Below, piece after piece: positions 26,814 to 35,050 of a stretch of 64,000 nucleotides of DNA. Where the stretch lies: assembly GCA_020846975.1 (NCBI GenBank), contig JADLCX010000042.1, positions 51,087-115,086 on the forward strand, in the 5' to 3' direction. Each line of letters begins with the position of its first letter. Position 1 is the stretch's first letter. The stretch is from Phycisphaerales bacterium (GTDB lineage: Bacteria; Planctomycetota; Phycisphaerae; Phycisphaerales; UBA1924). Both the position numbers and the translations under genes were made by a program. The notes under the pieces were generated by a model. That model was not told the DNA's origin. It searched no databases and was given only the letters and a program-made list of their open reading frames with translations.

Positions 26814-27845
26814 ATGCCTCCTACACCTCCCCCCTCCCCGCGCCGCGCGTTCATCAAGGACTTCGGCCCTTCCCAGTTCATCCGCGGCACCTTCGCCATC
26901 GCCAACGCCCAGCTCGGCCGCACCAAGCAGGACAAGCCCTTCCTCAAGTGCCTGATCTCCGACCGGACCGGCACGCTGCCCGGGCGCATGTGGTCGATCG
27001 ACCAGGGCCAGTTCTCGCGCCTCCCGACCGACGGGTTCGTCTACATCGAGGCCGAGACCCAGCCCTATCAGGGCGAACTGCAACTGATCATCCAGAACAT
27101 CGAGGCGACCGAGCCCGGCCCCGAAGAGATCCGCGACCTGATCCCCTCCAGCACGCGCGATCCCGAGGAGATGTTCGCCGAGCTGGGCGCGCTGCTCGGC
27201 ACGCTCCACCACCCCGCCGCCCGCGCCCTGGCCACGACCTACCTCGCCGATGACCACCTGATGGCGCAGTTCAAGCGGGCCCCCGCCGCCAAGAACATGC
27301 ACCACGCCTGGCTCGGCGGGCTGCTCGAGCACACGCTGGCGCTCATGAACCTCGCCGACCGCGTCTGCCCGCTCTACCCCAAGATCAGCCGCGATGTGGT
27401 CATGCTCGGCCTGTTCCTGCACGACCTGGGCAAGACCCGCGAACTGGTCTACGACCGGACGTTCTCGTACTCCGACCGCGGCGAGCTCATCGGCCACATC
27501 GTCGAGGGCACCATCATGCTCCACGACAAGGCCCAGCAGGTCATGCGGCAGACCGGCCAGCGGCTCCCGCCCAACCTGGTGATGGTGCTCCAGCACATCA
27601 TCCTCTCGCACCACGGCGTTCCCGAGTTCGGCGCGGCGAAGGTCCCCGCGACGCCCGAGGCGCTGATGGTCAGCATGCTGGACAATCTTGATGCCAAGAT
27701 GGCGATGTCGCTGGCCGCCGCGCGGCCCGACCTCGCGGTGGCCGACGCGTCGGAGCAGACCGGGGGCGCGCTGCAGGGCAACTTCACCGAGAAGCAGTGG
27801 GCCCTCGACACCAAGCTCTTTCGGCCCGATCCGCTGGCGGATTGA
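26814..27845 (+). CDS. 3'-5' exoribonuclease YhaM-like (OB fold plus HD domain)
   Basis: A 343-residue nuclease of the YhaM/CBF type. Residues ~20-110 are an OB-fold nucleic-acid-binding domain (IRGTFAIANAQLGRTKQDKPFLKCLISDRTG in overview). Residues ~160-300 are an HD phosphohydrolase domain: HHAWLGGLLEHTLAL, LGLFLHDLGKTREL and ILSHHG give the metal-binding histidines and the HD pair. YhaM enzymes degrade RNA or single-stranded DNA from the 3' end. The gene stops directly before the 21-bp minisatellite. No obvious Shine-Dalgarno precedes the ATG. Confidence 0.9.
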   Translation: MPPTPPPSPRRAFIKDFGPSQFIRGTFAIANAQLGRTKQDKPFLKCLISDRTGTLPGRMWSIDQGQFSRLPTDGFVYIEAETQPYQGELQLIIQNIEATEPGPEEIRDLIPSSTRDPEEMFAELGALLGTLHHPAARALATTYLADDHLMAQFKRAPAAKNMHHAWLGGLLEHTLALMNLADRVCPLYPKISRDVVMLGLFLHDLGKTRELVYDRTFSYSDRGELIGHIVEGTIMLHDKAQQVMRQTGQRLPPNLVMVLQHIILSHHGVPEFGAAKVPATPEALMVSMLDNLDAKMAMSLAAARPDLAVADASEQTGGALQGNFTEKQWALDTKLFRPDPLAD

Positions 27846-27854
27846 GCCCCACCC

Positions 27855-28180
27855 CCGAAGAAGGGAAGAGAAGGCGTTCCCGAAGCGGAACAGCGGTTTT
27901 TCAGAAGCAGGAGAGGCTTTTTCAAGAGCAGAACAAGCCTTTGCAAGGGCCGTAGAGCCTTGCACGAGAGCAGAAAGGCCTTGCACAAGAGCAGAAAGGC
28001 CTTGCACAAGAGCAGAAGAAGCCTGCACAAGAGTCGGCGAGCCTTGTGCAAGAGCAGAAAGGCCTTGTGCAAGAACAGAAAAGGGCTCTTCTGGAATCGT
28101 GCAAGGCTTCACAGGGGTCGTAGAAGGCTCTTCAAGGACAGAAGAAGGCCCTTGCGGGGTCGGAGCGAGGCGCAAGACCT
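27855..28180. repeat. 21-bp minisatellite, about 15 degenerate units
   Basis: Starting just after the YhaM-like stop codon, a strict 21-bp period runs for about 325 bp. Consensus of the best units is TTGCACAAGAGCAGAAAGGCC; units 6 to 11 are closest to each other and the flanks are more diverged, yet the register never slips. Because 21 is divisible by 3, long ORFs exist in several frames on both strands (for example L-H-K-S-R-K-A heptads), which I take as a by-product. It ends 20 bp before the stop of the ECF sigma gene, so it lies between convergent genes. Confidence 0.9.
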
Positions 28181-28202
28181 GCACGTTGGGTGCTGATCTC
28201 GG

Positions 28203-28970
28203 TTATCCGCCCATCAGCCCCCGCAAGTCCGCGAGTTCCTCTTCGATCTGCTCCGGTGTGTCCACCGTCTCCGCGACCACCTCGCGCAGTGTGCGGCGGA
28301 AGCGCCGCTTCATGGTCTGGAGCATGTTGGAGAGCTGCGACACATCGGCGATGCCCACGCGCTCGCCCAGGTCCTTCAGGTCCAGCGCCCGCGTGCGGTG
28401 CAGCGTCGGCCCGAGGATGTTGATCCGGAACGCCTGCCAGTGCGCCTCGAACCCCTCCCGCCGCGAGGCATCCTCGAGCCGTTGCAGCGTGATCTGGATC
28501 AGCGAGGCCGCCCACTCGCGGTCGAACTGCCGCGACATCTCCTCGGTGAAGACCGGCTCGTGGAGCGTCCGTCCGTCGGGCCCGGTCAGGGCCGCGGCCG
28601 CCGCGGTCGGCGTTCCGGCGCCCCCCTTGAGCCCCACGCGCACCGCCCCCCCCGGTCCCCGGCTGGCGCGGCCGGTTCGGTGCTGGTCGATCAGGAAGTT
28701 GCGGAGGGCCTGCTTGAGGAACGAGCGGAACCGGCCGCGGGCCTCGTCGGCCTTGCCCACCATGTCGCGGCCGATCACGATGCGGAACAGGAAGTCCTGC
28801 GTGAGGTCGCTGGCATCGTGCCCGCCGTAGCCCTGCCGGCGGATGAAGGTGTAGACCGGCGACCAGTAGCGGCGGAGGAGCTGCTCGAGCACCGCGCGGT
28901 CGCCCCGGGCGCGGTACACCAGCGACCAGTGCGTGGTCTGGAACTCGGCGGGGGTCGGGTCGGGGTCCAT
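28203..28970 (-). CDS. ECF-type RNA polymerase sigma factor
   Basis: A 255-residue planctomycete-type ECF sigma factor. Region 2 is at about 10-90 (RRYWSPVYTFIRRQGYGGHDASDLTQDFLFR, GRFRSFLKQALRNFLIDQHR). Region 4 is near 190-245 (LKDLGERVGIADVSQLSNMLQTMKRRFRRTLREVV). An insert of some 90 residues separates them, and the tail EEELADLRGLMG is typical of the group. Such factors usually answer to kinases or anti-sigma partners, none of which is adjacent. It is divergent from the BtpA gene with 66 nt between starts, an AT-rich stretch containing TATATT. Confidence 0.85.
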   Translation of the reverse strand: MDPDPTPAEFQTTHWSLVYRARGDRAVLEQLLRRYWSPVYTFIRRQGYGGHDASDLTQDFLFRIVIGRDMVGKADEARGRFRSFLKQALRNFLIDQHRTGRASRGPGGAVRVGLKGGAGTPTAAAAALTGPDGRTLHEPVFTEEMSRQFDREWAASLIQITLQRLEDASRREGFEAHWQAFRINILGPTLHRTRALDLKDLGERVGIADVSQLSNMLQTMKRRFRRTLREVVAETVDTPEQIEEELADLRGLMGG

Positions 28971-29036
28971 GCTCGTATCCGCTTATACGACTATATTGGC
29001 CGGGGCTGGCCCGCGGCCCGCGTGAAGGAGCATTTC

Positions 29037-29843
29037 GTGCCGAGCAAGCCCTCCAACTCGAAACTCCCCCGGCGGGCCCTGATCGGCATGGTTCATGTCG
29101 GGGCGCTCCCCGGCACACCCCGCGGCGGGATGCCCATCGACGAACTTTGCCGCCGCGCCGCCACCGAGGCGAAAGTGCTCGCGGAGGCGGGGTTTGACGC
29201 CCTGATCGTCGAGAACATGCACGACCGGCCGTACGTGCACGGGCGGAAGGGGCCGGAGACGGTGGCGGTCTTGACGCGTGTGGGGATGGCGGTCCGGGCC
29301 GCCGCGCCCAAGTTGCCGATTGGGTTCCAGGTGCTCTCGGGCGGGAACCACGAAGCGATCGCGATCGCGCAGGCCATTGGCGGACAGTTCATTCGCTGCG
29401 AGAACTTCGTCTTCGGGCATGTCGCCGATGAGGGGGTCCTCGAGCGGGCCGAGGCGGGGCCGCTTCTGCGGTACAGGCGCGACATCGGCGCTGTCGGTGT
29501 CAAGGTCTTCTGTGACCTCAAGAAGAAGCACGCCGCGCACGCGATCACCGCCGATGTCTCGCTTGCGGAGGTGGCCGAGGCCGCGGAGTTCTTCAGCGCG
29601 GATGGTGTCATCGTGACCGGGAGCGCGACGGGCAAGCCGACGAGCCTCGCGGATGTCAAGGAAGTCCGCCGGGCCACGCGGCTGCCGCTGCTGGTCGGTT
29701 CGGGTGTGACGCCGCAGACCGTCGCGCCCCTGCTCGAGCACGCCGACGGCCTAATCGTCGGCTCGTTCATCAAGAAGGGCGGGCACTGGGCGGGGGCGAT
29801 CGACCCCGCGCGGTGCCGCGCGATCGTGAAGGCGAGGAGGTGA
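29037..29843 (+). CDS. BtpA/SgcQ family TIM-barrel protein
   Basis: A 268-residue protein with BtpA-family motifs: LIGMVHVGALPGTPR, AEAGFDALIVENMHDRPY, RCENFVFGHVADEG, VKVFCDLKKKHAAHAIT and the phosphate-site-like LLVGSGVTPQTVAPLLEHADGLIVGSFIKKGGHW in overview. BtpA was named for photosystem I biogenesis in cyanobacteria; SgcQ is its enteric relative and most members are uncharacterised TIM barrels, perhaps sugar-phosphate enzymes. The GTG at 29037 follows AAGGAG 8 nt upstream. It stands alone, followed by a palindromic repeat. Confidence 0.88.
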   Translation: MPSKPSNSKLPRRALIGMVHVGALPGTPRGGMPIDELCRRAATEAKVLAEAGFDALIVENMHDRPYVHGRKGPETVAVLTRVGMAVRAAAPKLPIGFQVLSGGNHEAIAIAQAIGGQFIRCENFVFGHVADEGVLERAEAGPLLRYRRDIGAVGVKVFCDLKKKHAAHAITADVSLAEVAEAAEFFSADGVIVTGSATGKPTSLADVKEVRRATRLPLLVGSGVTPQTVAPLLEHADGLIVGSFIKKGGHWAGAIDPARCRAIVKARR

Positions 29844-29849
29844 GCCGGG

Positions 29850-29952
29850 CAACGCGGAGATCGCGGAGACGGGACGCGGAGGGCGCCGAGAAGATTCAAG
29901 CAAGGGGTTTGGTCTCCGCGTCCTCTGCGTGATCTCTGGGTCCTTTGCGTTG
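29850..29952. repeat. Dispersed palindromic repeat, CGCGGAG/CTCCGCG type
   Basis: The left arm starts CAACGCGGAGATCGCGGAG, the right arm ends CTCTGGGTCCTTTGCGTTG; the arms form an imperfect ~35-bp inverted repeat around ~30 nt. It directly follows the BtpA stop and precedes the permease gene by 26 bp. A related element is at 44428-44529. Confidence 0.7.
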
Positions 29953-29977
29953 TCCGTCATACGCTCTCCCCCTCCCC

Positions 29978-30994
29978 ATGCACGCCCGCAACCCCTTCAC
30001 CCGCTCCCTCCCCGGTCTGATCGGCCTGGTGGTGCTCGCGGTGATGGTGGGGGCGTGTCTCTTGAGCCTGCCCCACACGCTCGGCCGCGGATCGTCGGGC
30101 ACGGCCCGCTACGCGGAACAAGTCGCGCCCGCTCGGCAGTTGCCCCCGTGGTGGCTCGGGTCGTGGGGGCTGCCGAGCGATCCCATCAAGCGGGCCGAGG
30201 TTGAGGACCGCGTCGAGGCCACCAAGCAAGCCACCGGCGCAACACCCCGCTACTGGATGGGATCGGACCTGCTCGGCCGGTCGCTGCTCATCCGCGTGCT
30301 CGCCGGCGGCGGCGTCTCGCTCACCATCGGCCTGGCCGCGGCCGCGCTCTCGGTGTTCCTCGGCACGACCTACGGCGCGCTCGCGGGCTATGTCGGCGGC
30401 CGCACCGATGCCGTGATGATGCGGATCGTGGACATCCTCTACGGCCTGCCGTACATCCTGCTGGTGGTCCTGCTCGCGGTCGCGGTCAGCGCGACGACCG
30501 AGCGGTGGCAGATCGAGCGCGGAGCCGACTTCAGCCCCGCCACCAACCAACTCATCGGCATCTGCACCCTCTTCATCGCCATCGGCGGCGTCTCGTGGCT
30601 CACGATGGCCCGCGTGGTTCGCGGCCAGGTTCTCAGCCTGAAATCGCAGCCGTTCATGGAGGCCGCGCGGGCTATGGGCACGCCCGTCACGCGCCAGTTC
30701 ACCCGCCACCTGCTGCCCAACCTCATCGGCCCGATCACCGTCTACACCACGCTCACCGTGCCGCAGGCGATCCTGCAGGAATCGTTCCTCAGTTTCCTCG
30801 GGATCGGTGTGCGCCCGCCCCTCCCGAGTTGGGGCAACCTCGCGGCCGACGGCCTCACCGAGCTCAACCCCTACGAGTCGCGCTGGTGGCTTCTCTTCTT
30901 CCCGTGCGCGATGCTCGGCCTCACGCTCCTCGCGCTCAACTTCGTCGGCGAGGGGTTGCGCGAGGCGCTCGACCCGAAGGGCCGGAGGCGGTAG
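29978..30994 (+). CDS. ABC transporter permease, OppC/DppC type
   Basis: A 338-residue permease of the dipeptide/oligopeptide/nickel family. It has an N-terminal membrane segment (~10-32), a ~65-residue external loop that includes the DppC-type GSDLLGRSLLIRVLAGG, then five membrane segments. The ATPase coupling EAA motif is EAARAMGTPVTRQFTRHLLPNL. The family works as OppB-OppC heterodimers with OppD/F ATPases and a binding protein, but none is next to this gene. The ATG at 29978 (MHARNPF) was preferred over an upstream in-frame start that lies within the palindromic repeat. Confidence 0.9.
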   Translation: MHARNPFTRSLPGLIGLVVLAVMVGACLLSLPHTLGRGSSGTARYAEQVAPARQLPPWWLGSWGLPSDPIKRAEVEDRVEATKQATGATPRYWMGSDLLGRSLLIRVLAGGGVSLTIGLAAAALSVFLGTTYGALAGYVGGRTDAVMMRIVDILYGLPYILLVVLLAVAVSATTERWQIERGADFSPATNQLIGICTLFIAIGGVSWLTMARVVRGQVLSLKSQPFMEAARAMGTPVTRQFTRHLLPNLIGPITVYTTLTVPQAILQESFLSFLGIGVRPPLPSWGNLAADGLTELNPYESRWWLLFFPCAMLGLTLLALNFVGEGLREALDPKGRRR

Positions 30995-31002
30995 GTCCTC
31001 CG

Positions 31003-32043
31003 TCAGAACGCCCGCGCCACCACCTGATCCGCCATCACCAGCAGCAAGCGCTTCGCAGGCGAATCCACGATCGGCGCCAGCAGGTTTTTCGCCTGCGCAA
31101 CCAGATCCCGCGCCTTGGCCGCGGCGAAGTCGAGCGAGCCGGTCGAGGCCAGCACGCCGCGCAGTTCGCGGGCAAACGCAGCGCCGGAGGCCCTCCCGCC
31201 CGAGAGCAACTCGAGCGTGCGCCCGCGCTGGTGCGGCGATGAAGTCTCGAGATGATGGATCACCGGCAGCGTCAGTTTGCCCAGTTCAAGGTCCTTGAGC
31301 AACGGCTTGCCGACCAGGGTCTGGTTGCCCGTCAGGTCGAGCAGGTCATCCTGGATCTGGAATGCCACACCGAGCGCCATGCCGAAATCGCCGAAACGCG
31401 TGGCGGTCTGCTCGCCCGCGCCCGACTGCCGCGCGCCCAGGTCGCAGGCGATCGCGATGAGCGAGCCGGTCTTGCGCCGGACGATCTCAAAGTACGTCGG
31501 CTGGTCGATGCTCAGATCTTCGCGGTGATGCAGTTGCAGCAACTCGCCCGCGCACAGCGACATGCCCGTCTGCCCGATCAGCCGCGCGGCCGTGAGCGAG
31601 TCGAGCGTCGCGCACAGGTGGTACGCGGAACTGAACAGGTAGTCCCCCAGGATCACCGCCGCCTCGTTACCCCGCAGGCGGTTGACCGTCGCGCCCTTGC
31701 GCCGGATGTCCGCCTCATCCAGCACATCATCGTGCACCAGCGTCGCCATGTGGATCATCTCGCACACCGCGGCGATGGTGATATGGCTGTCGCTGACGTC
31801 GGGGTGACGGGGTGTCGGGGCGCCGGGGTGAGAAGGCCGGGAGGCCATGCCGCAGAGGATGGCCAGCGCGGGCCGGAGCATCTTGCCGCGGTACGTCTCG
31901 ACGTGCTGGATCAGCCTCTGCACCGCGGGCAGATCAGACCGGAGCGCGGACTCGAAGGTCTTCTCGACGCGCGCCAGCGCCAGCGCCACCGACTCCTGGA
32001 TCGGGAGCAGTTCGGGCGGAATGGCCAGCGCGTATTCGGACAT
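31003..32043 (-). CDS. Polyprenyl diphosphate synthase
   Basis: A 346-residue trans-isoprenyl diphosphate synthase that condenses IPP onto allylic diphosphates to make quinone side chains or similar. The first aspartate-rich motif is LVHDDVLDEADIRRKG, the second FQIQDDLLD; GKMLRPAL and NQTLVGKPLLKDLELGKLTLP in overview are also typical. Chain length cannot be deduced; an IspB/HepT-type medium or long chain is likely. Just before the first motif, where homologues read roughly LCG...HITIAAV, there is an extra ~15 residues (SRPSHPGAPTPRHPDV) encoded by an 8-bp tandem repeat at 31800-31831. Confidence 0.92.
   Translation of the reverse strand: MSEYALAIPPELLPIQESVALALARVEKTFESALRSDLPAVQRLIQHVETYRGKMLRPALAILCGMASRPSHPGAPTPRHPDVSDSHITIAAVCEMIHMATLVHDDVLDEADIRRKGATVNRLRGNEAAVILGDYLFSSAYHLCATLDSLTAARLIGQTGMSLCAGELLQLHHREDLSIDQPTYFEIVRRKTGSLIAIACDLGARQSGAGEQTATRFGDFGMALGVAFQIQDDLLDLTGNQTLVGKPLLKDLELGKLTLPVIHHLETSSPHQRGRTLELLSGGRASGAAFARELRGVLASTGSLDFAAAKARDLVAQAKNLLAPIVDSPAKRLLLVMADQVVARAF
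31800..31831. repeat. 8-bp tandem repeat inside the polyprenyl synthase gene
   Basis: Four copies of CGGGG(T/C)(G)(A/T/C) in tandem encode the R-H-P / G-A-P-T-P-R-H-P stretch, a segment not expected in this family, without breaking the frame. Confidence 0.6.
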
Positions 32044-32075
32044 GGAGGGAGGGTAGCGGGGAGAAATGCCGCCCG

Positions 32076-32192
32076 CGGATTGGCCGATGCGGGATGGTGG
32101 ATGTCGGACGTGCCGGGCAAGCCGCGACGCGAGGGCACTCCTTCACATCGGCCATCCGCCATCCGAAATCCGCCATCCGCCAACCGCCATCC
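32076..32192. repeat. Dispersed GGATGGCGGAT-type repeat with inverted arms
   Basis: Between the polyprenyl synthase and methyltransferase genes. The left part reads GATGCGGGATGGTGGATGTC; the right part (32146-32192) is a run of GCCATCC / GAAATCC words on the opposite sense, so the two can pair. The minus-strand reading of the right arm contains CGGATTTCGGATGGCGGATG, which recurs on the plus strand at 48405-48425. Confidence 0.7.
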
Positions 32193-32195
32193 CCT

Positions 32196-33098
32196 TCACT
32201 TCTCCGCCGTGATGTAGCAGATGTGGCTCGCGCCCGCATCGCCTTGCTCGCTGGCGGTGAAGTTCCCATCGCCCCCGCCCTTGCCGTCGTCGCCCTCCCA
32301 GTAGACGGTGGTCTTGCCGAAGCCCGCATCGGCCAGGCAATCGCGGATTTCCGGGATGCTCCACAACCGCCACTCGTACGTGAACGCCCGGCGGATCGAA
32401 GAGCCGTCGGGAAACCGGAAGTGGATATGGCAGGTCAGGTCGCCGGTGATCGGGTTGAACTTCTCCTGCTGCCAGATGTACGTGAACGGGCCGTAATAGA
32501 CCGGCGGGCCGCCGTTGCGCCGCGGGTACCACCCCTCCTCGCCCTTGCGCACACGCACCACCTCGCGTCGCTCGCGCAGTTCCTTGTACGCGTCGGACCC
32601 GCCGTAGAAATCCAGGAACAGGATGCCGTCGCCGCGCAGCGACTCCCGCACCGCGCGGAAGTAGTCGAGCATCACGCCGCGCCGCTTGAAGCACCAGAAC
32701 GAGAAGTTCATCGCCAGCACCGCGTCCAGCCCGTGCTTCCGGGCCTCGCCCGGCGGTCGCGCCGCGGGAGGGGGTGTCAGCACGTCGGCGTTGTGGATGT
32801 GCAACCGGTCGCGCTGCGAGGGCGTCAACCCCGCCAGATTGTGCTCGCGGCCCCACTCCAGCGTCGGCTCGTGCAGGTCCAGCCCGATGGCGATGTTGGT
32901 CGGGCGGCGCCGGACCCACTCGCAGGACGTGTTGAACGTGCCGCAGAAGTCCTCGCGCAGCGTGCGGGCCTTGCGGCCGCGAAGCCTGGCGAACGTCTCG
33001 TCCACGAAATCGATCTCGGCCTCGACGCACTGCACCGCGCGCTGGTAGAGCATGTGGCGATCGGCGGTCGAGGCGATTCGGGCGGTGGTCTTGGGCAT
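32196..33098 (-). CDS. Class I SAM-dependent methyltransferase
   Basis: A 300-residue methyltransferase of unknown substrate. The SAM-binding region is near residues 48-80 (LREDFCGTFNTSCEWVRRRPTNIAIGLDLHEPTLEWG in overview), with the acidic residue at the end of strand 2 in GLDLHEP. Post-II motifs are LDAVLAMNFSFWCF and LRGDGILFLDFYGG. A long C-terminal part has strands rich in aromatic residues (YYGPFTYIWQQEKFNP). The ATG at 33098 (MPKTTARIAS) was chosen over 33290 because upstream sequence is low-complexity. It is divergent from ugd. Confidence 0.82.
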   Translation of the reverse strand: MPKTTARIASTADRHMLYQRAVQCVEAEIDFVDETFARLRGRKARTLREDFCGTFNTSCEWVRRRPTNIAIGLDLHEPTLEWGREHNLAGLTPSQRDRLHIHNADVLTPPPAARPPGEARKHGLDAVLAMNFSFWCFKRRGVMLDYFRAVRESLRGDGILFLDFYGGSDAYKELRERREVVRVRKGEEGWYPRRNGGPPVYYGPFTYIWQQEKFNPITGDLTCHIHFRFPDGSSIRRAFTYEWRLWSIPEIRDCLADAGFGKTTVYWEGDDGKGGGDGNFTASEQGDAGASHICYITAEK

Positions 33099-33337
33099 GT
33101 CGGAAAGCCGGGCTGAGTTCGGATGGTGGGAGGTGGGCGCGCCAGAGGGGAGGGGAAGAAGAGGGGGGGCGGAGTGTAATCTCAACGCGCGGAATCGGCG
33201 TTGAGCCGAACCCGGGGCCGCGCTCGGTCGATAGTCAGATGGGCCGCCCTCGGCGCGCGCTGAGTCCGAGAAAGAGCCGCCTAAACTCATCCCCCTCGCG
33301 GCCCGTGCGCGTTCAGTGCATTCAGGAGATCGGGAAC

Positions 33338-34699
33338 ATGCGTCTGACGATGGTTGGTACGGGATATGTCGGGCTGGTCACGGGCGTGTGCCTCTCGAAC
33401 ACGGGCAACGATGTGACTTGCCTCGATGTCGATGCCGGCAAGATCGAGAAGCTCAAGCGCGGCGTCTGCCCCATCTACGAGCCCGGCCTCACCGAGCTCA
33501 TGGAGCGCAACATCGCCGCCGGGCGGCTCAAGTTCACTACCGACAAGGCCGGCGCGCACCGTGACGCCGACATGATCTTCATCTGCGTCGGCACGCCGAG
33601 CGATGAGCGCGGCCACACCGACCTGAAGTATGTGCAGGGCGCGGCGGATGACATCGCCGAAGTCATCAAGCAGCTCGGTCCCAACCAGAAGCCCAAGGTG
33701 GTGGTGGTGAAGAGCACCGTGCCGGTTGGCACGACGTTTATGGTGCGGGACCGTATCCGCGAGAAGGTCGGCCCGGGCATCCCGTTCGAGGTGGCCGACA
33801 ACCCCGAGTTCCTGAAAGAGGGAGCCGCGATCGACGACTTCAACAAGCCCGACCGCGTGGTCGTGGGCGTGGAGAAGGAATCGGTCGGCGAACTGATGCG
33901 TGACCTGTACGACCCCTTCGTGCGCAACGGCCACCCGATCTTCGTCATGGATGTTCTGAGCGCGGAGATGGTGAAGTACGCGAGCAACAACTTCCTCGCG
34001 ACCAAGATCAGCTTCATCAACGAGATGGCCAACCTCTGCGAGGCCTACGGAGCCAACATCAGCCGCGTGCGTGAGGGCATGTGCAGCGACAAGCGAATCG
34101 GCAGCCAGTTCCTCTACCCCGGCCTGGGCTACGGCGGCTCGTGCTTCCCCAAGGACACGCTCGCCTGCATCATGATGGGCGACAAGGCCGGCATCGAGGC
34201 CACGCTCAGCAAGGCCGTTCACCACGTGAACCAGAAGCAGCGCGAGCGGTTCTTCGACAAGATGCAGGCCCACTTCAAGCGTGAAGGCGGCCTCAACGGC
34301 AAGACCATTGCCTTCTGGGGCATCGCCTTCAAGCCGCGGACCGACGACATCCGCGAGGCCCCGGCCCTCACGCTCATGCGCAAGGCCCTGGGCTTTGGCG
34401 CGAAGGTGCGGGCCTTTGACCCGGTCGCCAACGAAAACGCGCGGGCGGAGATGGGTGTCGGCTTGGGCGCATCGGGCGTCACGATCTGCGACGACATGTA
34501 CGAGTGCCTGCAAGGCGCCGATGCGCTGGTGATCTCGACCGACTGGGACGAGTTCAAGAGCCCGGACTTCGAGCGCGTCACGAAGATGATGAACGGCCGC
34601 GCGATCTTCGACGGCCGCAACCTGTACCGTCAGGCCCAGATGGCCCAACTCGGCTTCAGCTACTACTCGGTGGGGCGGGCGGCCGTGAAGGCGGGGTGA
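33338..34699 (+). CDS. ugd: UDP-glucose 6-dehydrogenase
   Basis: Oxidises UDP-glucose to UDP-glucuronate with two NAD+, feeding polysaccharide synthesis. The 453 residues begin with MRLTMVGTGYVGLVTGVCL (NAD motif). Also present are VVVKSTVPVGTT, NPEFLKEG, the ASNNFLATKISFINE helix, the catalytic cysteine in YGGSCFPKD, and GIAFKPRTDDIREAPAL in the C-terminal domain. AGGAG lies 8-9 nt before the ATG. It is the second polysaccharide-related gene in the window, 24 kb from the sugar transferase. Confidence 0.96.
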   Translation: MRLTMVGTGYVGLVTGVCLSNTGNDVTCLDVDAGKIEKLKRGVCPIYEPGLTELMERNIAAGRLKFTTDKAGAHRDADMIFICVGTPSDERGHTDLKYVQGAADDIAEVIKQLGPNQKPKVVVVKSTVPVGTTFMVRDRIREKVGPGIPFEVADNPEFLKEGAAIDDFNKPDRVVVGVEKESVGELMRDLYDPFVRNGHPIFVMDVLSAEMVKYASNNFLATKISFINEMANLCEAYGANISRVREGMCSDKRIGSQFLYPGLGYGGSCFPKDTLACIMMGDKAGIEATLSKAVHHVNQKQRERFFDKMQAHFKREGGLNGKTIAFWGIAFKPRTDDIREAPALTLMRKALGFGAKVRAFDPVANENARAEMGVGLGASGVTICDDMYECLQGADALVISTDWDEFKSPDFERVTKMMNGRAIFDGRNLYRQAQMAQLGFSYYSVGRAAVKAG

Positions 34700-34729
34700 G
34701 AGGTCTCACCGGTCTGGTATAGTGGCGGG

Positions 34730-35050
34730 ATGAAGTCGCCCCGCAACGCCATGCTGGTGCTCTCGGCGGTTTCGATGGTCCTCGCGATCGGCTGTGTCGT
34801 GCTCATCGGCGCGAGCCACGGATTGGTCATGATGGTCGTTGAGGACATGATCGTCCCGCTCCGGCAGGACGGCACACTCAGCCAGGCGCAGGTCGATCGC
34901 GTGGTCTCGGACGTCCGGCAATACACCCGCCCAGCACGTGCCGTGCAACAGTTTGTGCCCGCCGGAGCATTGCTGCTCTTCGGACTTGTTCAACTCGCCG
35001 TGGGGCTTTCGATCTCTCGGTCGGTGGTCGATGCACGGAGCGACCCATGA
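34730..35050 (+). CDS. Small two-TM membrane protein
   Basis: A 106-residue protein with two hydrophobic helices (about 8-36 and 75-97) flanking a ~40-residue polar loop (RQDGTLSQAQVDRVVSDVRQYTRPAR). No family recognised. It overlaps the next gene by 4 nt (ATGA), a mark of translational coupling. The layout, TM-loop-TM with a T-L-(S/T)-x-x-Q-A/V motif in the loop, is shared with the downstream protein, so they may be distant paralogues. GC at third positions is lower than in neighbouring housekeeping genes. Confidence 0.65.
   Translation: MKSPRNAMLVLSAVSMVLAIGCVVLIGASHGLVMMVVEDMIVPLRQDGTLSQAQVDRVVSDVRQYTRPARAVQQFVPAGALLLFGLVQLAVGLSISRSVVDARSDP

Noticed and set aside
27855..28180. Repeats considered as a CRISPR array
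   Set aside because: Units are contiguous without spacers, too short and degenerate, and no cas gene is near.
26799..28184. A 461-codon minus-strand ORF covering the first minisatellite and the YhaM-like gene
   Set aside because: It is antisense to a clear exoribonuclease gene; the heptad part exists in all frames because the period is a multiple of three.
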